Of a DNA stretch of 64,000 bases, positions 26,514 to 35,852 are shown in pieces; position 1 is the first letter of the stretch; each line of letters opens with the position of its first letter. The notes beneath the pieces were generated by a model, which worked only from the letters and a program-made list of their open reading frames with translations, searched no databases and was not told where the DNA came from. The position numbers and the translations under genes were made by a program. The stretch covers positions 186,001-250,000 of the forward strand of contig CAZHRC010000001.1 of assembly GCA_964533865.1 (NCBI GenBank). Direction: 5' to 3'. The DNA comes from CAZHRC01 sp964533865 (GTDB lineage Bacteria; Bacillota; Clostridia; Tissierellales; Peptoniphilaceae).

Positions 26514-26978
26514 ATGTTTAATATTGTATTATTAGAACCAGAAAAACCGTCCAATACGGGAAATATCGGACGAAGTTGCTTACTGACAGGATCGACACTG
26601 CATTTAGTTCGCCCTTTTAAATTTGCTATGGATGACAAAACCCTTCGGCGCACTGGCTTGGACTATTGGGCGGATGTGGATCTTGTCATACATGATAGCT
26701 ATACTGAATTTATCAATTCTGTGGAGCGTGGATCTCTTTATTTTGCGACGACTAAGGCACACAAGTACTATAACGAAGTGTCGTTTGTTCCCGGTGACTA
26801 CATTGTTTTTGGGAAAGAGTCAAAAGGTATCGATGATGCTATACTCGCTGCTCATCGGGAAAACTGTATTAAAATACCAATGGTGGAAAGCTCAACAAGG
26901 TCTTTGAATCTTGCTAATTCATGTAACATCATTCTCTTCGAAGCATTAAGACAACAAGGCTTCAAAGGAATGGCATAA
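26514..26978 (+). CDS. trmL: tRNA (cytidine/uridine-2'-O)-methyltransferase TrmL
   Basis: 154 residues, SPOUT-fold. Methylates the wobble ribose of tRNA-Leu isoacceptors. Signature segments are LLEPEKPSNTGNIGRSCL near the N-terminus, YIVFGKESKGIDDAIL, and the trefoil-knot end IPMVESSTRSLNLANSCNIILFEALRQ. Length and motifs match YibK/CspR. RBS is weak (GGATG), consistent with translation following the HAD gene. Confidence 0.94.
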   Translation: MFNIVLLEPEKPSNTGNIGRSCLLTGSTLHLVRPFKFAMDDKTLRRTGLDYWADVDLVIHDSYTEFINSVERGSLYFATTKAHKYYNEVSFVPGDYIVFGKESKGIDDAILAAHRENCIKIPMVESSTRSLNLANSCNIILFEALRQQGFKGMA

Positions 26979-27005
26979 TAATCAATTTAACGAAAAGGAG
27001 TCGTC

Positions 27006-27323
27006 ATGTTAGAATTAACCACAGACAATTTTGAAGAGACACTTACCAATCATGATTCACCGATCTTGGTGGATTTTTGGGGACCTAGCTGTACGCGATG
27101 CAAATCGATACAACCTCATATTGAAACTTTAGCCCAAACCTATGATCAAATGGTTTTTTCATCGGTTGACATTTCAAAGCAAAGACGCCTTGCTCTATCG
27201 CAAAAAGTGCGCAGTCTTCCCGCGATTATTATCTATAAAAGCGGCGAAAAAGTTGCCTTTTTATCAGGTGAGGAAGTTTCTCCAGATGCGATAGAAACGG
27301 CAATCAACAACAGTTTACAATAA
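27006..27323 (+). CDS. Thioredoxin-fold protein with a CTRC active site
   Basis: 105 residues, a single thioredoxin domain. The active-site segment is FWGPSCTRCKSIQP (Cys29 and Cys32), so the dipeptide between the cysteines is Thr-Arg rather than the canonical Gly-Pro. The cis-Pro loop is RSLPAIIIYKSGE. The changed dipeptide should alter redox potential and partner choice. Clostridia carry several atypical thioredoxins, some linked to amino-acid reductases, but no partner is encoded nearby. RBS is AAAAGGAG. Confidence 0.85.
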   Translation: MLELTTDNFEETLTNHDSPILVDFWGPSCTRCKSIQPHIETLAQTYDQMVFSSVDISKQRRLALSQKVRSLPAIIIYKSGEKVAFLSGEEVSPDAIETAINNSLQ

Positions 27324-27348
27324 ACCATAAACCGATTAAAAGTTTTGC

Positions 27349-27496
27349 TGTTAAGCGAGAAAGCTTAACACAAGATAACTTATCACTAAAATAACAAAAT
27401 AAAAAGTGCCAGATGGATTTACTTTTGCTATAATAGGGTATATGATTAGAGTAGTGAAAATCACTATCTATCGTATTGAAAAGAGATGACAATCTC
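27349..27496 (+). promoter_or_regulatory. Promoter and hairpin-rich leader of the glycolytic operon
   Basis: An extended -10 (TGCTATAAT, hexamer 27429-27434) without a good -35 is the likely promoter. Upstream lies a perfect inverted repeat TGTTAAGC/GCTTAACA (27349-27356, 27363-27370). Downstream, the leader has TAGTGA/TCACTA (about 27452-27466) and an AAGAGAT/ATCTCTT stem (about 27479-27496). No cggR gene precedes gap. The repeats could bind a regulator or stabilise the 5' end of gap mRNA. Confidence 0.5.
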
Positions 27497-27536
27497 TTAA
27501 CAAAATAATAGTTTTAATTCTTAGGAGGACACAAAA

Positions 27537-28541
27537 ATGAAAGTAGCAATCAATGGTTTTGGTAGGATCGGACGCTTGGCGTTTCGTCGTATGCAAGAGA
27601 TCGAAGGTCTTGAAGTTGTCGGTATCAATGATTTAGGCAACAATGACATGCTCGCTCACTTGCTTAAATACGATTCAACGCAAGGTCGTTTTAATGGCGA
27701 AGTTGCAGTAGAAGACAATGCTTTCGTCATCAATGGCAAAAAGATTCCAACTTTTGAAGAACCAGATCCAGCAAAACTTCCATGGGGAGAACTGGGAGTA
27801 GATGTTGTACTTGAATGTACTGGATTCTTTAACGATACTACTAAAGCTCAAGCTCATATCGATGCAGGCGCTAAAAAAGTATTGTTGTCCGCTCCAGGTA
27901 AAGGTGAAGGTTTAAAGACAATTGTTTACAATGTAAACCATGAAATTCTAACTGGTGATGAAACCATCGTTTCTGGTGCTTCCTGCACAACCAACTGCTT
28001 AGCACCTATGGTTGACACTTTAAATAAAGAATTTGGCGTTGTAGAAGGTATTATGACTACGATCCACGCATACACAGGTGACCAAAATACACTGGACGCT
28101 CCACACCGCAAAGGTGACAAACGCCGTGCTCGTGCAGCAGCAGTCAGTATTATTCCTAACTCAACTGGTGCAGCTAAAGCGATCGGTGAAGTTATTCCTG
28201 AGCTAAAAGGTAAACTTGACGGAAGTGCTCAACGTGTTCCTGTTGCTACAGGTTCTTTAACAGAGCTTATCACCGTTCTTGAAAAAGAAGTTACTGTAGA
28301 CGAAATCAATGCAGCAATGAAAGCAGCTGCAAATGAATCCTACGGATACACCGAAGATGAAATCGTATCAGCTGATATTATCGGCATTGCTTACGGATCT
28401 TTATTCGATGCTACTCAAACGCGTATCGTATCGGTTGGAGACAAACAACTTGTGAAAACCGTAGCTTGGTACGACAATGAAATGTCCTATACCTGCCAAT
28501 TAATTCGCACTTTGGTATACATGGGCAAACTTGCAAAATAG
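27537..28541 (+). CDS. gap: Glyceraldehyde-3-phosphate dehydrogenase, type I
   Basis: 334 residues. Oxidises and phosphorylates glyceraldehyde-3-phosphate with NAD. The N-terminal INGFGRIGRLAFR is the Rossmann motif. The catalytic Cys is in SGASCTTNCLAP at about residue 152, and the His is in TTIHAYTGDQNTLD. RBS AGGAGGA. First gene of gap-pgk-tpiA-gpmI-eno. A hairpin after it may favour gap over the distal genes. Confidence 0.97.
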   Translation: MKVAINGFGRIGRLAFRRMQEIEGLEVVGINDLGNNDMLAHLLKYDSTQGRFNGEVAVEDNAFVINGKKIPTFEEPDPAKLPWGELGVDVVLECTGFFNDTTKAQAHIDAGAKKVLLSAPGKGEGLKTIVYNVNHEILTGDETIVSGASCTTNCLAPMVDTLNKEFGVVEGIMTTIHAYTGDQNTLDAPHRKGDKRRARAAAVSIIPNSTGAAKAIGEVIPELKGKLDGSAQRVPVATGSLTELITVLEKEVTVDEINAAMKAAANESYGYTEDEIVSADIIGIAYGSLFDATQTRIVSVGDKQLVKTVAWYDNEMSYTCQLIRTLVYMGKLAK

Positions 28542-28554
28542 ATTTTATCTATTG

Positions 28555-28592
28555 GAGCGGGGAGGCAAGTCGCTTCTCCGCTCAAATTTTTA
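28555..28592 (+). terminator. Hairpin/attenuator between gap and pgk
   Basis: GAGCGGGGAG pairs with CTTCTCCGCTC (one bulge) and is followed by AAATTTTT. The spacing and moderate T-run suggest partial termination or a 3'-end stabiliser within the operon, rather than a full stop. Confidence 0.55.
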
Positions 28593-28614
28593 GTGTAAGA
28601 AAGCGAGGAGATTT

Positions 28615-29805
28615 ATGGCAAAACAAACTCTGGACACATTAGATGTAAAAGGTAAAAAAGTAATTATGCGATGTGATTTTAACGTACCGATGAAAGATGG
28701 CGTTATAAAGGACGACATTCGCATTCGATCGGCTTTAAAATCGATTCAATATGTTATCGATAACGGTGGAAAACTCATTCTCATGTCTCACTTGGGAAGA
28801 CCCGATAAAAAGTATGATCCTGCCTTTACGATGAGACCGGTAGCACAGCGATTGTCCGAACTACTCGGCAAAGAAGTTAAATTAGCGGAAGATGAAGTCG
28901 TAGTAGGAGACAACGCAAAGAAATTAACGGAAGCCATGCACGATGGGGATGTGGTACTCCTTGAAAACGTCCGTTTCGTCAAAGGTGAAACTAAAAATGA
29001 CCCTGATTTTGCGAAAGCGTTGGCTTCTCTAGCAGATATCTTTGTCAATGATGCATTTGGTACCGCGCATCGCGCCCATTCATCGACAGCGGGTGTTGCG
29101 GACTATCTTCCATCAGCCATTGGATTTTTGATCCAAAAAGAAGTCGATATTATGGGAAAGGCACTTCAAGACCCTGAACGTCCATTTATTTCTATTTTAG
29201 GTGGAGCCAAAGTTTCAGATAAAATTGGCGTTATTGAAAACTTACTCGACAAAGTGGACACCATCTTAATCGGTGGAGGCATGGCATACACTTTTCTCAA
29301 GGCTCAAGGAAAAGAAATTGGAAACTCTCTTTTAGAAGCTGACAAAGTGGATTTGGCTTTGGAGTTGATTGAAAAAGCAAAAGCCAAAGGGGTCAAGCTG
29401 TTACTTCCCATCGACTCAGTCGTAGCTACTGCCCTCGACGAAAATGCCGAGACGGAAATCGTCGACAACGACTCTATCCCTGCTGGCAAGGCCGCTTTCG
29501 ATATCGGTCCAAAAACTTCGGAGCTTTTTGCTGAAGAGATTGCAAAAGCTAAAACCATCATCTGGAACGGTCCCATGGGTGTATTTGAAGTGACTCCTTT
29601 TAGCAAAGGCACTTACGCTGTCGCTAAAGCACTGTCAGAAGCAGACGCGATTACTATCATTGGTGGTGGTGATTCTGCACTTGCAGTTGAGACTGCAGGT
29701 TATGCCGATAAGATCACTCATGTATCGACTGGTGGTGGCGCTTCTTTGGAATTTTTGGAAGGCAAAGATTTGCCAGGTATAAGCTGTATTTCAGATACAA
29801 AATAA
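28615..29805 (+). CDS. pgk: Phosphoglycerate kinase
   Basis: 396 residues, monofunctional and of normal length. Transfers phosphate from 1,3-bisphosphoglycerate to ADP. Motifs: MRCDFNVPMKDG (substrate binding), LMSHLGRPDK, HRAHSSTAGVADYLP, ILGGAKVSDKIGVI, WNGPMGVFE and the C-terminal GGGDSALAVE nucleotide loop. RBS CGAGGAG. Ten bases separate it from tpiA, whose RBS follows the stop. Confidence 0.97.
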   Translation: MAKQTLDTLDVKGKKVIMRCDFNVPMKDGVIKDDIRIRSALKSIQYVIDNGGKLILMSHLGRPDKKYDPAFTMRPVAQRLSELLGKEVKLAEDEVVVGDNAKKLTEAMHDGDVVLLENVRFVKGETKNDPDFAKALASLADIFVNDAFGTAHRAHSSTAGVADYLPSAIGFLIQKEVDIMGKALQDPERPFISILGGAKVSDKIGVIENLLDKVDTILIGGGMAYTFLKAQGKEIGNSLLEADKVDLALELIEKAKAKGVKLLLPIDSVVATALDENAETEIVDNDSIPAGKAAFDIGPKTSELFAEEIAKAKTIIWNGPMGVFEVTPFSKGTYAVAKALSEADAITIIGGGDSALAVETAGYADKITHVSTGGGASLEFLEGKDLPGISCISDTK

Positions 29806-29814
29806 GGAGGACTA

Positions 29815-30561
29815 ATGCGTAAACCTATCATAGCTGGAAACTGGAAAATGAACAAAACAGTGGCAGAAACCGAAGTGTTATTAAATGAAATCAAGGCGAT
29901 TTCCCTTAATGCTGAAGTTGAAGCCGTTGTTTGCGTACCATCAATCGACCTTACTATCGCTATAAAAGCGTTGGAGGGTTTTGATATTGAAGTCGGTGCA
30001 CAAAATATGTACTTTGAAGAATCTGGTGCTTTTACAGGAGAAATCTCACCGGGCATGTTGGTAGAAGCTGGCGTTAAGTACGTCATCCTTGGTCACTCTG
30101 AACGCCGTGAAATTTTTGGTGAAGATGATGCACTTATCAACAAAAAAGTACTAGCGGCACTATCACATGGCCTGCGACCAATCTTATGTTGTGGCGAGAC
30201 TTTGGAAGAGAGAGAAGCCAAGAAAGCAGAGGACAAGGTAAAAGGCCAAATCATTGCGGGGTTAAAAGACGTTTCTAGTGAAGACTTGGCGTCTGTCGTT
30301 ATTGCCTATGAGCCGATTTGGGCTATTGGAACAGGCGTTACGGCATCTTCTGATGATGCGGAATCTATGATTGCATTTATTCGCAAAACGATTACGGATC
30401 TTTATACTGAAGCATTAGCTGAGACAGTCCGCATTCAGTACGGTGGAAGTGTGAAACCTGATAATGTCGCAGAAATCATGGCAAAAGAAAACATTGATGG
30501 GGCTCTCGTTGGCGGAGCGAGCTTAAAGGCTGATAGTTTCGCTGCACTTGTCAATTATTAA
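29815..30561 (+). CDS. tpiA: Triosephosphate isomerase
   Basis: 248 residues. Catalytic residues: Lys in AGNWKMNKT, His in ILGHSERREIFGE, Glu in VIAYEPIWAIGTG, with phosphate loops QYGGSVKPDN and GALVGGASL. RBS AAGGAGG overlaps the end of pgk. It is twelve bases from the gpmI start. Confidence 0.97.
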   Translation: MRKPIIAGNWKMNKTVAETEVLLNEIKAISLNAEVEAVVCVPSIDLTIAIKALEGFDIEVGAQNMYFEESGAFTGEISPGMLVEAGVKYVILGHSERREIFGEDDALINKKVLAALSHGLRPILCCGETLEEREAKKAEDKVKGQIIAGLKDVSSEDLASVVIAYEPIWAIGTGVTASSDDAESMIAFIRKTITDLYTEALAETVRIQYGGSVKPDNVAEIMAKENIDGALVGGASLKADSFAALVNY

Positions 30562-30572
30562 TGGGAGGCTCT

Positions 30573-32105
30573 ATGAAAAAAGCAATGCTCATGATACTCG
30601 ACGGTTGGGGTATCGGTAAAGATTATCCGGGCAATGCCATTGAATTAGCAGATACGCCAGTAATGGATTTATTGATTAAAGAGTATCCTCATACCAGTTT
30701 GGATGCCAGTGGATTAGCTGTTGGACTTCCAGAAGGGCAGATGGGAAACTCTGAAGTCGGTCACTTGAACATCGGCGCGGGTCGTGTCATATACCAAGAT
30801 CTGACGATGATCAACAAAGAGATTGCCGAAGGGGGCTTCTTTGAAAATGAATGTTTGCTCAAAGCCATTCGGTCGGCAAAGAATTTAAACAAAGGGCTAC
30901 ACCTTTTTGGGCTTATTTCCGAAGGTGGGGTTCACTCGCATTTGAACCATGTGTATGCGATATTGCAAATGTGCAAAAATGAAGGCTTGGATCGTGTCTA
31001 TATCCACGTATTCCTCGATGGCAGAGATGTGCCACCCACTATCGGCTCTCACGATGTGGCATCTTTAATCGAGAGTTGTGAGCGAATAGGCGTAGGTGAG
31101 ATTGCGACAGTGGGCGGGCGTTACTACGGTATGGACCGCGATAAACGCTGGGATCGCGTAGAACTTGCTTATGATGCCATCCTCCTCGGTGAAGGAAAAC
31201 GCGCTGAGGATCCAGTAGCGGCCATTAATGCGTCTTACGAACAGTCGGTTACCGATGAATTTATGATACCAACAGTGATCGAAAAGAATGGGAAGCCGGT
31301 AGCTACATTAGCTGATGGGGACAGTGTGATCTTTTTCAACTTCCGTCCAGATAGAGCGAGACAATTGACTCATGCGATTATGGATGAAGATTTTGAAGGA
31401 TTTGAACGCAAAAAGGTCGTATCTTGCTACTATGTCACCATGACGGAATACGACAAAACCATACAGAACGTTGATATTGCCTATCCACCGGAATCCTACG
31501 AGAATACTTTAGGACAAGTTATCGCTGCCAACGGGTTGCGTCAACTGCGAATTGCAGAAACAGAAAAATACGCACACGTCACATTTTTCTTCAATGGAGG
31601 CGTCGAAGTACCCAATGATAATGAGGAGAGAATTCTCATTCCATCACCAAAGGTAGCAACCTATGACCTCCAGCCCGAAATGAGCGCGGAGGCGGTAAAG
31701 GATGCGGTCGTCGAAAAAATAAACGCTAACGAATTCGATTTGATCGTACTCAATTTCGCGAACTGTGACATGGTTGGACACACGGGAAATATCCCTGCAG
31801 AGATCAAAGCGGTCCAAACGGTGGATGCATGTGTCGGTGCCATTGTAGATACCTGTATCATCAATGATGTTAGTTTGCTTATTACTGCTGACCACGGCAA
31901 TGGTGAGCAAATGATTGACGAAGTTAACGGCGGTCCATTCACCGCTCACACGACAAATAAAGTACCACTTATTTATGTGAGTGGTGATAACAGTGAGGCG
32001 TTGTTGGATGGCGGAAAATTATCGGATCTGGCCCCAACTCTTTTGGATCTTATGGGCGTTGCTCAACCGAAAGAGATGACTGGCCACACACTTATAAAAC
32101 ACTAG
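30573..32105 (+). CDS. gpmI: 2,3-bisphosphoglycerate-independent phosphoglycerate mutase
   Basis: 510 residues, alkaline-phosphatase superfamily, Mn-dependent. Catalytic Ser in GQMGNSEVGHLNIGAGR at about residue 62. Metal ligands in MILDGWG, NFANCDMVGHTG and ITADHGNGEQM. ATG 30573 is preceded by GGGAGG; an upstream in-frame ATG at 30561 overlaps the tpiA stop and lies before this RBS. Confidence 0.96.
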   Translation: MKKAMLMILDGWGIGKDYPGNAIELADTPVMDLLIKEYPHTSLDASGLAVGLPEGQMGNSEVGHLNIGAGRVIYQDLTMINKEIAEGGFFENECLLKAIRSAKNLNKGLHLFGLISEGGVHSHLNHVYAILQMCKNEGLDRVYIHVFLDGRDVPPTIGSHDVASLIESCERIGVGEIATVGGRYYGMDRDKRWDRVELAYDAILLGEGKRAEDPVAAINASYEQSVTDEFMIPTVIEKNGKPVATLADGDSVIFFNFRPDRARQLTHAIMDEDFEGFERKKVVSCYYVTMTEYDKTIQNVDIAYPPESYENTLGQVIAANGLRQLRIAETEKYAHVTFFFNGGVEVPNDNEERILIPSPKVATYDLQPEMSAEAVKDAVVEKINANEFDLIVLNFANCDMVGHTGNIPAEIKAVQTVDACVGAIVDTCIINDVSLLITADHGNGEQMIDEVNGGPFTAHTTNKVPLIYVSGDNSEALLDGGKLSDLAPTLLDLMGVAQPKEMTGHTLIKH

Positions 32106-32117
32106 GAGGAATTTGAA

Positions 32118-33401
32118 ATGAGCGCAATTATTGACATTTATGCAAGAGAAGTACTGGACTCTAGAGGAAACCCAACCGTTGAAGTTGAAGTCTATACTGA
32201 AGAAGGTGCTTTCGGTCGCGCTATTGTTCCATCGGGCGCTAGTACAGGTGCTTTTGAAGCGGTTGAACTTCGTGATGGCGATAAAGGCCGTTACCTTGGA
32301 AAAGGCGTTGAACAAGCCGTTCGCAATGTAAATGACACCATAGCAGATGAGTTGATTGGCGAAGACGTTTTTGATCAAGTGGGTATTGACCGCCTAATGA
32401 TCGAACTTGACGGCACTCCTAATAAAGGTGAGCTTGGAGCAAATGCGATCCTTGGTGTTTCCTTAGCGGTTGCAAGAGCAGCAGCTGACGAAATGGGCAT
32501 GCCTCTTTATGAGTACATTGGCGGCGTGAACGGTAAAGTATTGCCAGTGCCAATGATGAACATTTTAAATGGTGGTGAACACGCTGACAACAACGTTGAC
32601 ATCCAAGAGTTTATGGTTATGCCAGTAGGCGCAAGTTCCTTCAAAGAAGCTTTAAGGATCGGCGCGGAAATCTTCCACAGTTTGAAAGCAGTGTTGAAGG
32701 AAAAAGGTCTCGTTACCAGTGTAGGTGATGAAGGCGGCTTCGCTCCAAACCTTTCGAGCAATGAAGAAGCGTTAGCCACAATTGTCGATGCTATTAAAGC
32801 TGCTGGCTACAAACCTGGTGAAGAAGTACGTCTTGCCTTAGACGTTGCCGCTACTGAAATGCACACCGAAGACGGTAAATACAACCTTAAAGGTGAAGGC
32901 AAAGTACTGACCACTGATGAAATGATCGACTGGTACAGTGAACTTATTGACAAGTACCCCATTATTTCCATCGAAGACGGTCTTGATGAAGAAGACTGGG
33001 ATGGTTGGAAAAAGATCACTGAACGACTAGGTGACAAAATTCAATTGGTTGGCGATGATTTATTCGTTACAAACACCGAACGTCTTGCTCGTGGAATCGA
33101 AATGGGTGTTGCTAACTCTATCCTCGTAAAAGTGAACCAAATTGGAACTTTAACAGAGACCTTGGATGCGATCGAATTGGCTAAAAAACATGGCTACACT
33201 GCTGTTATTTCCCATAGATCTGGCGAAACGGAAGACACGACTATTGCAGATCTTGCCGTTGCTACAAATGCTGGACAAATCAAAACAGGAGCGCCATCAA
33301 GAACTGACCGCGTCGCGAAATACAATCAATTAATGCGTATTGAAGACGGTCTAGGTGATAATGCACGATTTGATGGAATGGAAACATTTTACAACCTGTA
33401 A
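32118..33401 (+). CDS. eno: Enolase
   Basis: 427 residues. Dehydrates 2-phosphoglycerate to PEP. Visible motifs: VEVYTEEGAFGRAIVPSGASTG (substrate loop GASTGAFEA), SVGDEGGFAPN, the metal ligand sets in LALDVAA, SIEDGLDEEDWDGW and LVGDDLFVTN, the catalytic Lys in ILVKVNQIGTL, and SHRSGETEDTTIADLAVA. RBS AGGAGGA. Last gene of the glycolytic operon. Confidence 0.97.
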   Translation: MSAIIDIYAREVLDSRGNPTVEVEVYTEEGAFGRAIVPSGASTGAFEAVELRDGDKGRYLGKGVEQAVRNVNDTIADELIGEDVFDQVGIDRLMIELDGTPNKGELGANAILGVSLAVARAAADEMGMPLYEYIGGVNGKVLPVPMMNILNGGEHADNNVDIQEFMVMPVGASSFKEALRIGAEIFHSLKAVLKEKGLVTSVGDEGGFAPNLSSNEEALATIVDAIKAAGYKPGEEVRLALDVAATEMHTEDGKYNLKGEGKVLTTDEMIDWYSELIDKYPIISIEDGLDEEDWDGWKKITERLGDKIQLVGDDLFVTNTERLARGIEMGVANSILVKVNQIGTLTETLDAIELAKKHGYTAVISHRSGETEDTTIADLAVATNAGQIKTGAPSRTDRVAKYNQLMRIEDGLGDNARFDGMETFYNL

Positions 33402-33424
33402 GTCGATAGTTTGTTGTTATTAAC

Positions 33425-33476
33425 AGATTGGGGATGGCTGTCCTGCTTAATCGTTGGAGAGATCCCCAATCTTTAC
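33425..33476 (+). terminator. Probable terminator of the glycolytic operon
   Basis: AGATTGGGGAT pairs perfectly with ATCCCCAATCT around a 26-base loop, followed by TTACATTTTA. The loop is long and the T-run modest, so confidence is moderate. Confidence 0.65.
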
Positions 33477-33574
33477 ATTTTATGTGACATAGCGATCCTC
33501 TGAACGTTGTGAGATGATGGATTTTATGCTATATTATAATGTACGACCGAATTAATACAGAAAGGATGAGGATC

Positions 33575-33799
33575 ATGCAAAATTTCATGACAGTTTTATT
33601 ATTAATGGCTTCCGTAGCAATCATCATTGCAGTATTGCTCATGGAACCCAAATCCCAAGGAATGGGCACAATTTCCGGCTCGGATACCAATGTTTTCGGA
33701 AAAAGTGGTTTTAAAACAAAAGATGCACTCTACAATAAAGTTACTGTAGTAGCGTCAATTGTGTTTTTAGTGTCTGGAATTATTGTTGCAGCGCTGTAA
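33575..33799 (+). CDS. secG: Preprotein translocase subunit SecG
   Basis: 74 residues with two membrane spans and the intervening conserved segment LLMEPKSQGMGTISG and NVFGKSGF. Accessory subunit of SecYEG. ATG 33575 follows AAGGATGAGG; other in-frame ATGs upstream lie in or before this RBS. Enolase-secG-rnr-smpB-ssrA is a frequent clostridial order, here with hppA inserted. Confidence 0.92.
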   Translation: MQNFMTVLLLMASVAIIIAVLLMEPKSQGMGTISGSDTNVFGKSGFKTKDALYNKVTVVASIVFLVSGIIVAAL

Positions 33800-33823
33800 T
33801 CAACTAATTAGGAGGGTGTAAAA

Positions 33824-35836
33824 ATGGGTGGAGAAATGTACGTTTACGGTGCAATAATCGTGGGTCTTTTGGCCCTGGTTTTTGCCTACACAAAGCTTGC
33901 TGCCATCTCTAAGATGGACGCAGGTAATGCGCGAATGAAGGAAATCGCAGGCCACATTTACGATGGAGCCATGGCGTTTCTAGCTAGAGAATATCGCTAC
34001 CTCGTCATCTTTATCGTAGTTGTCGCGATTATTCTATTGGTGACCATCAATATTCAAACGGCGATTTGTTTTGTCTTTGGTGGTGTTTTATCGATGCTTG
34101 CAGGTTACATAGGTATGAACGCTGCAACAAAAGCGAACGTTAGAACAGCAGCTGCTGCTCAAAATGGCGGTATGGGGAAAGCGTTAGACGTAGCATTCTC
34201 AGGCGGAAGCGTTATGGGGATGTGCGTAGTCGGCCTTGGAATTGCGGGAATGACGATCTGCTATTTGATTTTCAAAGATGTGGGGATCGTTACTGGATTT
34301 AGTTTCGGTGCTTCTTCGATTGCGTTATTTGCTCGTGTAGGTGGAGGTATCTATACGAAAGCGGCTGACGTTGGCGCTGACTTAGTTGGTAAAGTTGAAG
34401 CTGGTATTCCGGAAGATGACCCAAGAAACCCCGCAGTTATTGCTGATAACGTTGGCGATAATGTCGGCGACGTTGCTGGTATGGGCGCAGACTTGTTTGA
34501 ATCTTATGTCGGTTCCATTCTATCCGGTTTGACACTTGGTGCGTTGGCTTTTCAAGCAGCTGGTGTTGAATTTGTTTTTGCCGTAGCGGCGATCGGTGTC
34601 CTATCTTCAATTCTCGGTGTTTTCTTTGTTAGAGGTGACAAAGATCCACAAAAAGCTTTGAACATGGGTACATTAGCCAGTTCGGTCATTACAATGGCAG
34701 GGACATTATTCTTTAGTTACGTTTTATTCAAGGGAATTCGCCCATTTGTAGCTGTTCTTGTTGGTCTTTTAGTGGGTATCATTATCTCGAGATTTACAGA
34801 GTATTATACTTCTGGAGATTACAAACCGGTAAAAGACATTGCACACGAGTCACAAACCGGTCCATCTACCAATATTATCTCCGGATTAGCTGTTGGGATG
34901 ATGAGTACAGTTGGTCCTATTATTGCCATCGGTCTTGGTATCATCATTGCCTTTGTGGCAATGGACGGTTTTGCAAACCCTGATCACGGTATTTTTGGTA
35001 TTGCAGTTGCCGCTGTTGGTATGCTTTCTACTTGTGGAATGACCATAGCTGTCGATGCTTATGGTCCTATTGCAGACAATGCAGGCGGTATTGCTGAAAT
35101 GAGCAATCTACCAGAAAATGTCAGAGAAATCACCGATAAACTCGATGCTGTCGGAAATACGACGGCAGCTGTGGGTAAGGGTTTTGCGATTGGTTCGGCA
35201 GCCTTGACAGCAATGTCTTTGTTTGTTTCCTACAATGCAGCAGTTGGATTAACGGCGATTGACATCTCTAAGCCAGAGGTGATTATGGGGATGTTCATCG
35301 GTGGTATGTTGCCATTCTTGTTTGCAGCGTTAACAATGAATGCTGTAGGTAAATCGGCGAATGAAATGATTATTGAAGTTCGTCGCCAATTTAAAGAAAT
35401 ACCTGGTATTTTAGAAGGAACTGGTACGCCAGACTACAAGACTTGTGTTGACATTTCAACTCAAGCTGCCCTTAAGGCCATGGTAGTACCCGGTATTATT
35501 GCTGTCGCAGCGCCAGTCATTATGGGCATACTGTTTGGAACCGAAGCACTAGGCGGACTATTGGCCGGCGCAACGGTTACAGGGGTATTGATGGCAATTT
35601 TCATGTCCAACTCTGGTGGTGCATGGGATAATGCTAAGAAATATATCGAAGAAGGACACTTTGGTGGCAAAGGCTCAGAAGCTCACGCTGCAGCGGTTAT
35701 CGGCGACACAGTCGGTGACCCGTTCAAAGACACATCTGGTCCTTCCATGAATATCTTAATCAAATTAATGACTATTGTAGCCTTGGTATTTGCACCATTG
35801 CTATTGAAATTTGGCGGGTATTTGATGAAGCTTTAA
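33824..35836 (+). CDS. hppA: Membrane-bound ion-pumping pyrophosphatase, K+-dependent type
   Basis: 670 residues with about 16 membrane helices. Couples PPi hydrolysis to H+ or Na+ export. Active-site motifs are GIYTKAADVGADLVGK, DDPRNPAVIADNVGDNVGD and the C-terminal GDTVGDPFKDTSGPS. The GNTTAAVGKG segment has Ala where K+-independent enzymes have Lys, so the protein should belong to the K+-stimulated group, which includes Na+ and H+ pumps. Which ion is moved cannot be decided by eye. RBS GGAGGG at a normal distance. It conserves the energy of PPi released by glycogen and nucleotide synthesis. Confidence 0.95.
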   Translation: MGGEMYVYGAIIVGLLALVFAYTKLAAISKMDAGNARMKEIAGHIYDGAMAFLAREYRYLVIFIVVVAIILLVTINIQTAICFVFGGVLSMLAGYIGMNAATKANVRTAAAAQNGGMGKALDVAFSGGSVMGMCVVGLGIAGMTICYLIFKDVGIVTGFSFGASSIALFARVGGGIYTKAADVGADLVGKVEAGIPEDDPRNPAVIADNVGDNVGDVAGMGADLFESYVGSILSGLTLGALAFQAAGVEFVFAVAAIGVLSSILGVFFVRGDKDPQKALNMGTLASSVITMAGTLFFSYVLFKGIRPFVAVLVGLLVGIIISRFTEYYTSGDYKPVKDIAHESQTGPSTNIISGLAVGMMSTVGPIIAIGLGIIIAFVAMDGFANPDHGIFGIAVAAVGMLSTCGMTIAVDAYGPIADNAGGIAEMSNLPENVREITDKLDAVGNTTAAVGKGFAIGSAALTAMSLFVSYNAAVGLTAIDISKPEVIMGMFIGGMLPFLFAALTMNAVGKSANEMIIEVRRQFKEIPGILEGTGTPDYKTCVDISTQAALKAMVVPGIIAVAAPVIMGILFGTEALGGLLAGATVTGVLMAIFMSNSGGAWDNAKKYIEEGHFGGKGSEAHAAAVIGDTVGDPFKDTSGPSMNILIKLMTIVALVFAPLLLKFGGYLMKL

Positions 35837-35852
35837 TAGCAAAATGATCTAT

